From assembly GCA_964036155.1 (NCBI GenBank), contig OZ038423.1, forward strand, positions 54,265,249 to 54,329,248: 64,000 bases of DNA. The letters are read 5' to 3'. Position 1 is the stretch's first letter, and each line of letters begins with the position of its first letter. Positions 43,131-55,370 of the stretch are shown here, one piece after another. The position numbers were made by a program, and so were the translations under genes. The notes under the pieces are model-generated. The model was not told the origin of the DNA, ran no database searches, and worked only from the letters and a program-made list of their open reading frames with translations. Source of the stretch: Diploscapter coronatus (lineage: Eukaryota > Nematoda > Chromadorea > Rhabditida > Rhabditidae).

Positions 43131-45425
43131 TAAAATCGCTTTTTTAGGCCTTGGGATTCCCTTGTTGCATGGGTCTTGACAACACCGGGTTCAGATTCCT
43201 TGGATATTTTTACCCTTAAAGCAGTCAACTTTTGTGAAATCGATGGGATCTCCTCGTGTCTTTCCTGCTTTCAAGATAAATCCATTGGCACATTTCTTTG
43301 TCGAATGGAATGCGAAATCTCTTCCTGTTTTCAATCTGCCGCCAAAATTCCTCCGACAAATTTCAACGAAACTTTCTGATTGATTCTCTGGCAGGAATTC
43401 GGAAAATTCCATCCCACAAAGTATAAATGTCATTGAAATTTTCGTCGGTTGTGAGTAAGAAAAGTTGTGAATGAGAATGGGTAATAGTAGAAAATGCTGA
43501 AAGTGAGAGTTGGAAATAAGAGTTGTGGAGGAGAAGGCTAGTTCCTGTTGTATTCTCGATTCTCGACTAGAATACTGTGCTGCTGTTTTGCATTCTCGAA
43601 GCAGGGCAATAAGTGCACAAGTAGAATGTCAAATTTACAATTGGAAACTGGATAATTGACTTACTTACACCCAATTTGGGAAGGTTAAGCACCAACAGGA
43701 AACAGGAAAGGGAAAGGGAGGGAAAGAATGTGTGTCAAGAAGAGGAAAGAGATAATTAGGCAATTGAAATGAGGGATGACGAGATGAAAACGAAGAAATG
43801 AAGAAGAATAGCAGAATGGCATTTGCTGAAGAAATGAATCTCAATGACAATCACGCTTATGGAGGAGGGCAAATCTAAATCCTAGAATCAGGTACTTCTT
43901 CAGATTCTTCAAAAGTTGTGTCATATGCGAAAAGTATGTTTCAACTCAATTACGATGTATTCAAGAAAGATTCAATAGAATTCATATTCAGGGGACACAC
44001 GAGATTACAATGATGCAATGGAAATCAAGGATAACGACATCAATTGCATTGCATTATTATTATGATGATATGATTGAAAGCGACAGTTCCTGGGATTGAA
44101 GCTGGAGAGAGAACAAAGGAAAGTCGGCAGAAATACTGAAAGGAGGAATTCGAAAACAATAAATCCAGAGGAATTGATTGAAGCAGGGAAGTGAGATTAG
44201 ATCGATTCGATTCGATTTGATTGAATTGAAGAGAATAAACAGAAGAATGAGTGTAGTGAATGCAGTTCTAAGCTGACTGCACTAATCTGTGTCTGACCTG
44301 TTTATTCCTGACAGAGTTAAGAGAAACAGAAACTTACAGCGATTAACAAAGAATGACTGAAGACTGTACAAGCAGACAGAAGGCAGTTAGCAAACTAACT
44401 GACTGACTAATTTGATGAAGAAGACGGAAAATTGAATCGATAGATTTTAGGATTGAAGGCTCATAAATACGAATTGCAAGCAAAGCGGGAAGAAGTCAAA
44501 TGGAAGGAAGGAAATAAAGAATAAAGAGCTCCGAAGCAGACTCGAGAACGAAGTGTCATTTTCGGAGGGAAAACGAGACAGAAAAGCCGATCAAAAGAAG
44601 TCAAATCGAGGAGGAATTGAGAGCCAAGTCAGAATAAACATGTTCAGGTGAAGAAAGACTGGGGCTGGAATGAAAATAGCAAGTACGAATGGACGTTATT
44701 AGTCGGCACATACTGAAACATGCGAACAAATTGATTTTTACAATAGTACATTTCCAGGAAAGGACATTCAGAAGTGGCACGGAAGACAAAGAAATCGCGT
44801 GTTTTTGTCTGAAGTTAGGCTGAAATTATGGAAAGAGTGCAAAATAATAGAAACTGAAAGTGCCAAAGATGTTCCAGACAGAATAGGAAGTAGAAAGTGG
44901 AAGTGTGAAGTGAGGGGAGAAAGATGCAAGGATGGCTGATATACGGCGTGGCAATCAGAGAAGAAGCAGAACGAGTCATCGCTAATTCAATTGCAGCTGC
45001 ATTTGCTGATTCTGATTCCAGAACGTTTCACAGAATTCCCCCTGCTGCCTTTCTGCATATTTGCAGAAGTTGCTGCAGATGCAAGACACAGAGAAGCGAG
45101 GAGACGAATAAGTGGAATCTGTTACTGAGAATGTGAATGGAAATGTAAGGCAAACCACACCATCCTTGCAGGAGGCAGGGATATGCAAATTGACAAAAGG
45201 AGATAAGGATGGAGATATGCGAATGTTAATGAAGAGGAGGGGAGGGATTGCAGAAAATGGAAAGCCACTTGAGACTGCAATTAGCTTAGCTGATAAAACT
45301 GATAAACAATATAATGAGAAGAAGGTTGAATTGAATAATAATAAGTTGACGAAAGAATACAACGATGAAAGAGTTAAGAAACGTCGTTGGATGATTCGTT
45401 AGAAAGCGGAAATGATAGTATTTAC

Positions 45426-45540
45426 GAATGAGTCAGAGTTATTGTAGCCAGGAATTGAGGGGCTGAATTCCGAATAGCCGAAAGATATCGATTTGTTTTG
45501 TTTGCCAAACTGTTTGCTGGCCACGTCAGCAGCGGTCGCC
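45426..45540 (-). other. Candidate coding exon (weak)
   Basis: A 115-base open block on the minus strand is flanked by TTCGGGCAG and TTC|GTAAAT and would encode ATAADVASKQFGKQ... with GC-rich third positions unlike its surroundings. It is 7.3 kb upstream of the RhoGAP ATG on the same strand and could be an alternative 5' exon of it. No family is recognised and it could be chance. Confidence 0.25.
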
Positions 45541-46202
45541 CTGCCCGAACAGTTAAACGAGTTCAGGTTCAGTCGAATGCAATGCATCCCCTCTCCATTG
45601 CATTGCTTCCAGTCTTATAGCTAAAATCACACCTTTGTGTAATTTACAGTTCTAACTATGCGATCATGTTTTTCATCATTGACAAAAACATGGAAAATGA
45701 AGAACATCGAGGCATTCATTGGTAAAAATTACATCATTGTCGCGAAATTGCAATTGCTGAAAGTGAATACCTTTACCATTTCCGATGAGTTTATTCAATG
45801 ATTCCACTCAAATTATGAAATGCCAGACGAATTCATGAATTCGAATTCAGCTGACCCTTTTATCTCCTATTCTTCAATATGCTTATGCCTCATGATATTC
45901 AACAAGGTCTATTCTCTTCGCTCCTCTAGCCATTATTTGGCAATTCCAAGAATTCAAGCATTATTTCGGGGCAATAAAAGTGCAATTGTGGAAATATGCG
46001 AATGCGAATGGAACGAGCATGATTTGTGAATGGAAGAGTGGAACTGAAATGGAATAGAGACTAGAAATACTAAACCATATACACAAAACAAAGCTACATG
46101 CTTTTTGAAAATAGGAAAAATCAAGCCACACCCCCTTCGAAAATCGACTACTCAACACAGCTGACCCAATTTTCGATCAAATTTCGCTATTTAATCACGG
46201 CA

Positions 46203-46303
46203 GTAGGTACTTTGTTACTAAAAGTGAGTACATTGTTATCAAATGCAATTTCTCCTCTTTTTCTTATCCTACACTATTTCTGCTTTGGTAACAAAGTACC
46301 TAC
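46203..46303. mobile_element. Small MITE with perfect 16-base terminal inverted repeats
   Basis: GTAGGTACTTTGTTAC (46203-46218) and GTAACAAAGTACCTAC (46288-46303) are exact reverse complements, and similarity extends a few bases on each side. The 69-base core has no open frame. It abuts the dispersed repeat copy at 46320. Confidence 0.7.
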
Positions 46304-46314
46304 AGCCAAAAATG

Positions 46315-46475
46315 TGTTTTTGGTAGAAGCGTGGTAGTTTGAAACAGGAAACTTGGCAAAAAATGCCTAAAAACCCAATAGGTCTCAAATAGCACCGTCT
46401 AATTCGACGATAAACCTAATGAAATGATCCTATGCAAAAAAAATCAGGTTAAAATACTCGCGCACAACTGTGCAC
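46315..46475. repeat. Dispersed repeat family 2, copy B
   Basis: Direct-orientation match to 13830-13990 in the laat-1 intron, sharing GCGTGGTAGTTTGAAAC and further blocks downstream. The adjacent MITE is absent from the other copy, so it may have inserted next to or within the element. Confidence 0.6.
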
Positions 46476-49400
46476 AAGCAATATTTCGTTTGCGATAATG
46501 TGTTCATTTTGAGTGACGAATTTTTGTGAATTTTTCGGTCAGGGAATTTTCTTTTTCTTTGCAGAAGGCTTATTTACAAGCCAGATAGTCTTTTATGTGC
46601 AAAAATTTATCCAAAAATGTGACTTGGCATATCCTCTTGGAGAACCTAGTTAAACAGTCGATTTTTGGAGGGAGCGTGACCTAATTTTCAGCGCTTACAA
46701 AATGTATACAGCCTTGTATTGTATACAGGGCTCAGTATTCAAAGCTAAATACTCTTTGGTTGAACTTGAATATAATATGATGTGAAAAAGAAAGCAAATT
46801 AGAAGGCTCGCATAGAGTTTACTGGCTAAAATGAAGGATCTTGAAAATTAGAAGGAAAATTTTCCGAGGATGCAAAGTAGAAGTAGAACTTTCGCACAAT
46901 TTGCTTCTCCTATCCCCCAGTCCCACTCTTGTGAAAAATTAGATCAAACGCTCCACAAAAAGCTAGAAGTGGAAAATTAAATTGAGCCATTCTCAGTGCT
47001 GCTCCACTTCACAGAATCTGAAGCTGAATCTGAATCTGAATCAAAGTAAAAAAGGAAAGAAAAGAGAGGGATGACAACTCGACCAAAGGGGGATATTGCA
47101 TTGTGAAAATGAGAATGGAATGAATCATGCAAATTAGCAGGCAAATCGGGGAAATAGCACACCTCACAAATTGAAATACATATAGAGATTGGAGATAAAG
47201 AAAGGAAGAGAGGAGAAGGGATATGTGCAAAACAATAATAAAGGGATGGATGATGATGCAGACTATAATCCGACAGAGATATAGACAGTCAGGCAGACAA
47301 ACTGGGCAAAATAGGGGAGATTAGCTGATTGCTGGATTGCAAGTTGAGGATTATTAGACGAGAGGGAAGCATAATGAAGTTACGACAAACTAACTAATGA
47401 AATAGATGGGCATTGTGCAATTGAAATTGAATCGAGATGCACAACAAGCATAGTCATATGGATCTGAATTTTGAATAGAAGCATATCTTGAAGACTTTCG
47501 GAAGAACAATATGAAAATATCATACAGTGATCTTCACAGGGTTATGCGTTTTAAAGGAAGGAGTAATGTGAATTCAGTGTTATATGACTTTTTAAAAACC
47601 AGTAAGAAAAAATTTGTATGAAGTAAAAATTCAGCACAGGGGAGACGAAAGTTTACATCGAAGTGAAGATTTCTGGCAAAACCAAACTCGAAATTTGTTT
47701 ATAACCAAAGTCGAAATTAGAATCGTAATTTGCGTTTTGGGATGAGATTCGAGATCCGAAATCCGAATCAGAATCGTCTTTTTCTAGATAATAACGAAGT
47801 TATCTTGCCTCTGATACAGAGAACTATCTGAGGTGAGATAAAATAATGAATGTACAGAATATTTGACTGAATGAATGAAGTTCTTATCGAGTAGCAGTGG
47901 CATTGCTAACCACTAGCTGCAGCTCAACTCTGTCTCTTTGCTTCTTCTTTTGGTTGCAAGGCTTCATCTCTGCATCTTTTTTCATCTTTCCCTCTCTTCT
48001 TACTCTCTTCATCTATCATACTCTCTTTGAATGCAATGCCATAGGCAGCTTAACACAGCATAGAGAGGGCAAATCGATAGACATAGACAGAAAAAGAGAA
48101 AGAGAGGCATAGACAGAGGGAAAGAGAGAGAGCTATGCTTAGCTTAGAATGGCTCAGAATGGAATGAAATGGGAATGGATTAGACAAACATACAAACACT
48201 AAATGGATTCTAGACAAGAGGGGGGAGAAGACATGAATGAGTGGGTTTGGAGCGGAGAAGTGAAATTCAATACATTCTATATTCAACCAAGGATTCAGTA
48301 CATAGAAAGGCCAGATGAATTTTCAGGATTGATAACCACGAAGACATTTTATATCAGCGTCATTGGGGAGATTTACCCGAACAGAATGCTCTTCAGATCT
48401 TCAAAAATAGTTTAGTGGAAGAAAAGTTATGCTCATTTTTGTGCGGTGAATTTTTTCTGCAGTCGCTTCCCATTTCATTTGGCCAGTCATTTCTAACTGC
48501 GTTTCGGCATAATATAGAATGTGAATATTATATTCGTAAAACTATCAGTTTTTTCTCTTCGATTTTAATGATAAATCTTATAATACGACGAATTGTGTTA
48601 GGTTTATACACAGTTGTCGATGTAAAAATAAACATAAAGTTGTAGTAAATGATCTATGAAATCTATTGTTAGAAAATAAAGAAAAAACAGATTTATGAAT
48701 ATTCAATGTTGTTGAAGCGAGAAATTTAAATAGCTAAAGCCTTAGGAAATTTAGAGTACGAATAAAAGATTAGTTTCAATAATATTCGGACATTAGAAGA
48801 GTCTTTCATTCATAAATAGTTTGATCTTCACATATCTGTATTTACAGGGTAGAATACAGCCCAGGTCTAAATTGATGAAGATCATCATTTTCTGGTTGAT
48901 TTCGTCGATAAACAGGGAATATTGCGAATTAATTATATTTCTAATGCAGTTATCAACGCAGAAAACACAATTTCATAAATTAGTAAAATAGATTATCTAT
49001 CGATTCAATTGATGAAATAGCAAAACTCAAATTTAATTTATATTCATTTCAATCGAGCCATAAATAGAAATCCAGTGTGGTCTAGGCGAATGAATAGAAG
49101 AGCAATTTCGATGAAATTTGGACATTATACAAGTTTTCATTCAAGAGAAGTTTGATCTTCATTCGAATAGTCATAAATTATTGCATGGTGCAGCACTGTA
49201 TTAATGAAAATTAGCTTTGTAGCAGTTAGGAAATATTCCTGGTCGCTCTTGCTTTGATATTTCAAGATAATATCACTTTTAGTACAAAAGTAGACAAAAA
49301 TCCGTATAAATGACCTGTGAAAGACTAGTCGAACAACTACTCTCTGAATGACTTGTGTGTTGGGAGATTGAACATTCGAGCAGACCGAGCAAATGAATGC

Positions 49401-50840
49401 ATGAATCACGTAATCACTCCTTCTGTCTGTCTTGTTCTCTCTTCCATTTCCGCCTTGTTCTTCATCTTTCGAATTTTTGGTCCACAAGGCATCGAGGCAT
49501 TGCCTTCTGATTCTCTGACTCTCAATTGGCTGCAATTAGAACAGCTCGAGAGGCGGCAGGCAGACGACAGAATGGAAGGCAGACAAAAACCGATGACTAA
49601 AAATATGCACTCGCAAAATTGACTACAAAATGAGACGAGGTGAGAAGAGGAAAATGAAAATGCAAGTTGCAAGATGATGGATAGAGCCTGCTGAATACTG
49701 ATAGGGGGATATTTAATCTCGGTGTCGATAAAATAATCGTTAGCGTTGCCTAATTTTAGTCTTAGAAGTGTTCAAATTTAGAAGAAACGAAATAAAAAGC
49801 AAACATTAGAAAACAGATTGTGATAAGTGATAATAAAGTGCTCAACTTTACTCACTGGTAAATTTCTTCTAGCTCAATGAGCCTGACTACTATTGCGAAT
49901 TTTGAAAATGGGATAAGCTATCTGCGTGCGGAGAGCATTTCCATATTCAACTATCTTTTCCTCCTTTCAAAGCGCCATCAGGTGCCAGTTGACGAAAGTG
50001 GAAATGGTACTGAATGGGAGGAGAATGAAGGAAGGGGGATACCTGCAAGGAGAATCCCTGATTGTGCCCTCCATGCCAAGGCTTCCCGTTCTCACATATC
50101 TCTCCATCTTTCCCCTCTTCACTCCTCATCCACTTCCCAACTTTTCTGCTTCTCTACGCCTTTCTCGCCCTCTCTTCATTGAATTGCCTTGCCTTGCAGA
50201 CTCTTCAATAACTATAGCAGTATGTTCCAAATATAGCCACTCGTGACAGCCTGCCTTGGCTTGGCAGCCATGCTTTCCCCTTTCCCTTATTCCTTTTTAT
50301 CTCTTCTTTTCCCCTTCCTCTTCATTCATCCCATTTAGATTTCCCATTTCTATGTGTCTATTTCTCTGCAATCTCTTCAGTTAGCCTGGCTCTTTCTCTG
50401 CGCGAAATGCACAGCAAAAGCCACAGAGCATGCAGCAGCATCCAGCGAGCAGATGATGTCACCCAGTCGTATAGTGAAATCTAAATCCAAAGCAGAAATC
50501 CTGGCATCTCAAATCCCATTCTCTCCATTCTCCTCCTCCATTCTGATTCTCAATTTCAATTCGAATCATACAATTCAACAGAATTCAATGAAAGGGATAA
50601 GCCGAATTGCATCGTCGCAGTGCCTATATAAAGCATTGTACAAAAGTAGAAATTCAGAAATTGTACCCATCCACTTGTTTATCACACTTCAGCAGAATGT
50701 AGCTAAGTTTATTTTTCGAAAGTAAAAAATCGACGAGTCTATACGAAAACAATACAAATTCAAATTGAGAGGATACAGTAATCTGATTGCAGGCTCTGAG
50801 ATCGATAGACGTTGTTTTATATGGAGAAGTAGAGGATCGA

Positions 50841-51682
50841 TTATCCCTGCACTTGAGCCCAGCACTTTTGGAATTTCTCGCGAATTCGCTGGCGGAATGG
50901 ACTGTTCTCTGAAAAATATAATATATGCCTATTGAGTTATTTTAAATAGCCATTCAGATAAACTCTAATATAATTATCTTACCTCCGCCTCCGCCTCCGA
51001 ATCGACCCCGGCCCCAGCGCATACCGCCACCTTTCTCCCTCATCGATCTGAACTTCTCGAACAGTTCCTTCTTCGCTTGTGGTGAGAGGCTTTGGAACAT
51101 CCTTCTTCTTTCCTGCAGTTAGAAAATATCGCGATGAAGATGGTGGAAATGGTATAAAAATTCGCCAATAAAAATTTCCTACTTCCCATCGCTGCTTGAT
51201 CGAAGGGTCCACCCCTTGCCACATGCATTCTCGGAATTTCATGCCCATTGGCGAATTCCTCCACTCCTGGAATGCCATTCCCATTCCTGGCGCAAATCCA
51301 CCCTTTCCTCCATTCATCCTTTCTTGCATAATACGCATAAAGAATCTGAAATATAAAGTTGAAAATTTTTGAATAGTTCTTCAGACTAGAAAACTTACCC
51401 TTGTCGCTTGACTCGAGCTCTCCTAAAATATTAGAATCAAAAGATCTTTTTTTTTAAATCTATATCGTAATTGTTCGAAATTCCAATTTCCAAAAGTCTG
51501 AAAGTACTGTCAAAATTAGCTTTATTTAAAAATTGCCGACTCCAAAACCAAAATCGTCAAAATTCACAACAACTGAAAACATAAATTTCGAGCATCTTTG
51601 ATCAGAATAAAGCTTACCCAAACACAGCATCACTGCAAATAACAATGATAGTGAAAGCGATGAGGTATCTAGCGCTGCTCAT
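50841..51682 (-). CDS. Small secreted protein with RVKR cleavage site, function unknown
   Basis: Five exons (minus): 51682-51618, 51422-51399, 51345-51183, 51112-50983, 50908-50841; 149 aa, all phases consistent. I do not recognise the family. Residues 1-22 (MSSARYLIAFTIIVICSDAV..) form a signal peptide. RVKR at 25-28, followed by QG, is a furin-type site typical of secreted nematode proproteins. The mature part has a Gly/Met-rich segment, MKFRECMWQG, a charged helix-like SLSPQAKKELFEKFRSMREK, a Gly-rich linker encoded by a GGCGGA repeat, and a basic C-terminus ending FQKCWAQVQG. It contains two cysteines, so one disulfide or a dimer is possible. The start is the first ATG in frame with the signal sequence. 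A reverse-strand AATAAA lies at 50713-50708. Antimicrobial, hormone-like or structural roles are all conceivable. Confidence 0.75.
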
Positions 51683-53841
51683 TCCTGCTCACAAACAGGA
51701 CTGATCACATTCAATAGGGCCTAATTGTTCGCCTTTTATAGTTCTACGAATTTGCCGAATAACAACTTGTCCTTACCATTTCCAGACAGGTTCTTCATTT
51801 TCGAGTCTTGAATTTTCTCTCCTCGATTTTAGGTTCACGATCTCTGTCGTCAACGTTCAAATTTCCATTATCAAACTCCACTTTGTGCCCATTTTCTGAT
51901 CTTCACAATGGGAGAATTAATGGAATGAATGATAGTAAATTGCGATAGCATCATCGATTAGTAGCCAAATTCTGATTTACAGACTATTTAGACATGTTAA
52001 ATCAGAATACTGATACACGAAACATGAAAATGATAATTTAATTAATTCATTTTCAGATGAATAATTTAATTCAAGTTTATCCTTTGCGGACACATCAAAA
52101 TTTTACGAATGCTCTCTTTAACAATAAAACTCCTCTGCAAATCATCTGGTTCTGTCTCGAAAATGGAAATCTCGAATTATTGCATTATTCGGTCGAGTGC
52201 CTCTTTCTGCTGACGTGCGCAAGGGCTATGGTCACAAAATTTGCACCCCATTCAAATCGAGATGGAGGAATGAAAGTTCAGCGTCAATTTTTAAATTAAT
52301 GTTCAATTGGAAAGATCACTGATTCGAAGACGATACTTTCAGATTCAGAAAATATCGAACTGAACATAAAATGCTCACTTGTAAACTGATATGCTCACTA
52401 TAAGCCTCACTCTTTTTGAGCCTCGCTAGCTTGCAACCCTAACCCAATATTTATAAAGGTTCTTCTTTTGAATTGCGTGATATTTAAAACCTGATGATGT
52501 TGTGAGCCAATATTTTATGTAATGGTGATATTGAACTAGATTTTTAATACCGTAATCAAGTACGGCAATTCATATTCATATTCTAACTCCCGTTTGAATC
52601 TTAATATACCCCAACCTGACACATATTCCCGCTCCATTCGGCTCATTCACATCCCGACTCGCTGATTTCCTACTTCCCCTTACCTCAACTCCAGTATTCG
52701 GCATTCATGCATACCTTTTCGCCAGACCTCGAAGCCACTCTCTCCAGCTGTTTCCAATTTGCGTTTCTGCGCTCCTTTCCTTATGCATTTCACCTTCCGT
52801 GCAAATCACGCAACAATGCAATTTAATATTTTGACTTCCAAGAAAATAAATTGCTACATTCATTGGTTTCTTCTAATAATTTCAGTCCATTTGTAGTTTA
52901 ACGTCGGCTCCCTTTCCTTATTTATGGCATTTATGGATCAATCTCACAAGGGAAATTTCAGAAGTGCTCCCCGCGGGTTTGGCTGATTTTTTCACCATGC
53001 GGGTTTTTCATGACGCTGGTTACGATTCTGAAATCAAAATATGCAACGGGGTAGCCTTTTTGGCTTTGGCAGCCCCGAAAACTGTTCTATGCAGGAAAAA
53101 ATTGCATGCGAAATTCAAATTTCAAACTAGCATACATTACTTCTCTGCAACATAAAGCATTTCTCTACTATAAAAACGTTCAGGATTTTCAAGACCAAGG
53201 AGGCTACATTGCACTTTTTGACTTCAGAATCGTAACCAGCGTCACGAAAAATTCGCATGGTGGAAACACCAGCCAAATTCGAGGAGGACACTTCTGAAAT
53301 TTCCCTTGTCAGTCATATTTGTGCCTATTCTGATTCTTCTGCCTTCTCTTTTCAAAGACTAATTTTTTTTATTAATTTCAGATCATTTTGCTATGTTATG
53401 CACAGTCGCATGGTCGCTTTCGGACGATATTTACTTCACATTGGTATGAAAATAAGCTTTTTTAAAAATATTTTTTCCTCATAGAGCTAGAGTATTTTTT
53501 GTTTATCACCCATTTTGAGCTTTACAAACCTAAGATCATTTACTCTAAACCCCGCTGAAGCGATGAAAAAGTGCCAAATCAAGTAGTCAAAAATCGCTGA
53601 AGGGAAGAATCGGAGGCATTAGCTCGTCACAAGCCCCCTTCCCCGGGGTGTTGCTCAACTATTCTGCAATGGATTCGACGCATCCGACTTCTAGCTCACC
53701 CTGTCAAACTCCATTATCTCCTGCATTCCTCCCATTCCTTGCTGTACTTCGTTTATGTGCCGATGTCCTCTTCAATTCCCCAATTTCAGCTCCAAGTTCC
53801 CATCCAAACTTCTGCTTTTTTGCTTCCAAATTGTGACGTTC
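51683..53841. other. Intergenic region with foldback element
   Basis: Between the divergent secreted-peptide and ODR-2-like genes. Apart from the inverted-repeat element at 52946-53309 I see no gene; short plus-strand open frames (for example 52057-52299) look like chance. Confidence 0.5.
52946..53309. mobile_element. Foldback/MITE element, about 364 bases with arms of about 120 bases
   Basis: The left arm begins ACAAGGGAAATTTCAGAAGT at 52946; the right arm read from 53309 on the other strand begins identically. Both continue through TTTGGCTG, CACCATGCG, GACGCTGGTTACGATTCTGA and beyond with scattered mismatches. The core of roughly 115 bases has no meaningful coding potential. Confidence 0.8.
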
Positions 53842-54937
53842 ATGCTTTCTTCTTTTCTAGTGGCGATAATCGGTGCTGTTGAATGGAAAACTGCCGTTGG
53901 ACAAGAAGTTGCTTGCTATCATTGCATATCACTCAATTATAGGTCAGCTATCAAAGTAAAATAAACTAGGATTTAAACTTTTTTAGAAATCCTATTTCAT
54001 CAAACGATCCTCTACCTCCGAGGCAGAATAGCGAGAATCTGACAGAGATATTCAAGGCCCTCGAACAAGTAAGAGACTTTTAGATCTTCATCTCAATGAA
54101 AGCGTTTCATTTTAGAGCGGAGTAAGAGCAGCCCCACTTTCAGACAGCTGTGCAGACGTTTCTCTAACAGAACAACCTGTATTCTACAACACTCCTATCG
54201 AAATTTGCAGATCCGGCAGAAGTTATATTGACAAATGTGCAAAGATGACGTTCATGTTCAAAGGTACGCCAGAATCGACAAACTATCAAAGCTTTCAATA
54301 ACGCAAAAATGGTCTATCAAGTGAAGAGTTTTACGAATGAAGATCAACCCTTATGTAATCAGTTTGGTTGGCGAATCGGAAAATTTTCGATCAGATCCGA
54401 TTCGATAGTAAAATTATGGATATGTGAAAATGACTTGTTGAGATTTTCGGAAACGGAAATACAAATCTTCGGGAAACATAGTGACTTTCCCAAAATTTCG
54501 GAAGTGGAACGAGAATTTTGGCATAGTCAATTGTGATTGAAATCCAAAAAAACCAATACGATTCGGTCCGAAATTTTAGCGATCCAAAATGATCGCTAAC
54601 ATTTCGGAAACGATCGAACAACCATAGTTCTTTCGAAATAAAAATTTAGGTGAGAAAATAGTCATCCGAAATTGCCTTTCGAAGATTTTCCACGACAGTC
54701 AACTAGCCGAATATTTATCCGAGAAAAAAGGATATTGTCCAAAATACAACCAGCAAACTAGACAGTAAGACTATGCGGAATTCTCTATCTGAGCCTTCGA
54801 CTTTAAGGAATTTCGTTAAATTGAACAACGTCACCCTGTGCGGATGCAAGTCAGACCTGTGCAACTCTTCAGTCCGCCTCATGGATTCGTCGATACTCCC
54901 CTCGTTTCTCTTAGCAATTCTATTATTATTTTCATAA
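53842..54937 (+). CDS. GPI-anchored Ly6/three-finger protein, ODR-2/HOT-like
   Basis: Five exons: 53842-53942, 53987-54068, 54116-54263, 54650-54764, 54808-54937; 191 aa, phases consistent. Residues 1-20 (MLSSFLVAIIGAVEW..) are a signal peptide. The mature protein begins ACYHCIS and carries spaced cysteines (DSCAD, EICRSG, DKCAK, RNCLS, GYCPK) ending LCGCKSDLCNSS, the CxC..D.CN signature that closes Ly6/uPAR folds. After it come a short spacer and a hydrophobic tail (ILPSFLLAILLLF) ending at the stop, the pattern of a GPI signal. Cys spacing and CYxC(I/M)S resemble nematode ODR-2 and HOT proteins, which act in neurons. Intron 3 (386 bases) is rich in degenerate CGATTCG/CCGAAA repeats. A poly(A) signal AATAAA is at 54996-55001. 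It lies 433 bases upstream of tryptophan hydroxylase on the same strand. Confidence 0.8.
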
Positions 54938-54995
54938 TACGGGTTTCCTCTGCAATATTTGCATGGTTCGATGATTCGTTGCATCTCCAGGGTGA

Positions 54996-55001
54996 AATAA
55001 A
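54996..55001 (+). terminator. Poly(A) signal of the ODR-2-like gene
   Basis: AATAAA lies 59 bases after the stop codon. The remaining sequence to 55370 has no recognisable feature other than an acceptor-like ACACCAG two bases before the TPH start codon. Confidence 0.5.
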
Positions 55002-55370
55002 TTCGTTTCGACAAAAGCAGGTATTCTTCTATCGGTAGTGCAGAACATATCCCTTTGAATACAAAAAGAATGTATCGGATTTCTGCCGATTGCTACATTG
55101 CATCACGGCTGTTTGCATGTCTCGAGACGACTAACGCATATCCCAAATCTGCTCGAAAATAAGCCGTGAATTATGCAAATCTCAGCATGTAATTGTATCT
55201 CTCCTGTGTCTTGCAAATGCCCATTTCTGCCTCCAATCGTTTGCTTACTTATCATTCTTCATATTCCTTACCACAACGCACATATTATTCTTTAAAACCC
55301 GTCCATTTAGACATTTCATTTCATAATATTGTCCAACATATTTTAGAAAATTATTCTCGTTACACCAGAA

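Larger units (their letters stand above)
38122..50840. other. 12.7 kb gene-poor, purine-rich region
   Basis: No gene family is recognisable on either strand. Much of the region from about 38.3 to 49 kb is markedly A/G-rich on the plus strand (runs of GAAAGG, GAGAGA, AAGGGGA), so minus-strand open frames are Phe/Ser/Leu-rich and probably spurious. Contents: a GA run at 39904-39920, a CTCT/CTGT run at about 39345-39375, short hairpins near 43100-43130, a dispersed repeat and a MITE at 46.2-46.5 kb, and one weak candidate exon at 45540-45426 minus. It lies upstream of the RhoGAP start, so part of it may be promoter, 5'UTR introns or enhancers of that gene. Confidence 0.5.

Noticed and set aside
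43191..43433. A coding-like block open on both strands (RRNFGG.. / MTFILCG..)
   Set aside because: Neither strand gives a recognisable protein, and the neighbourhood looks like an old repeat.
49877..50246. Two overlapping plus-strand frames of about 100 codons
   Set aside because: Both frames are open at once and low in complexity toward their ends; no exon structure or homology is evident.
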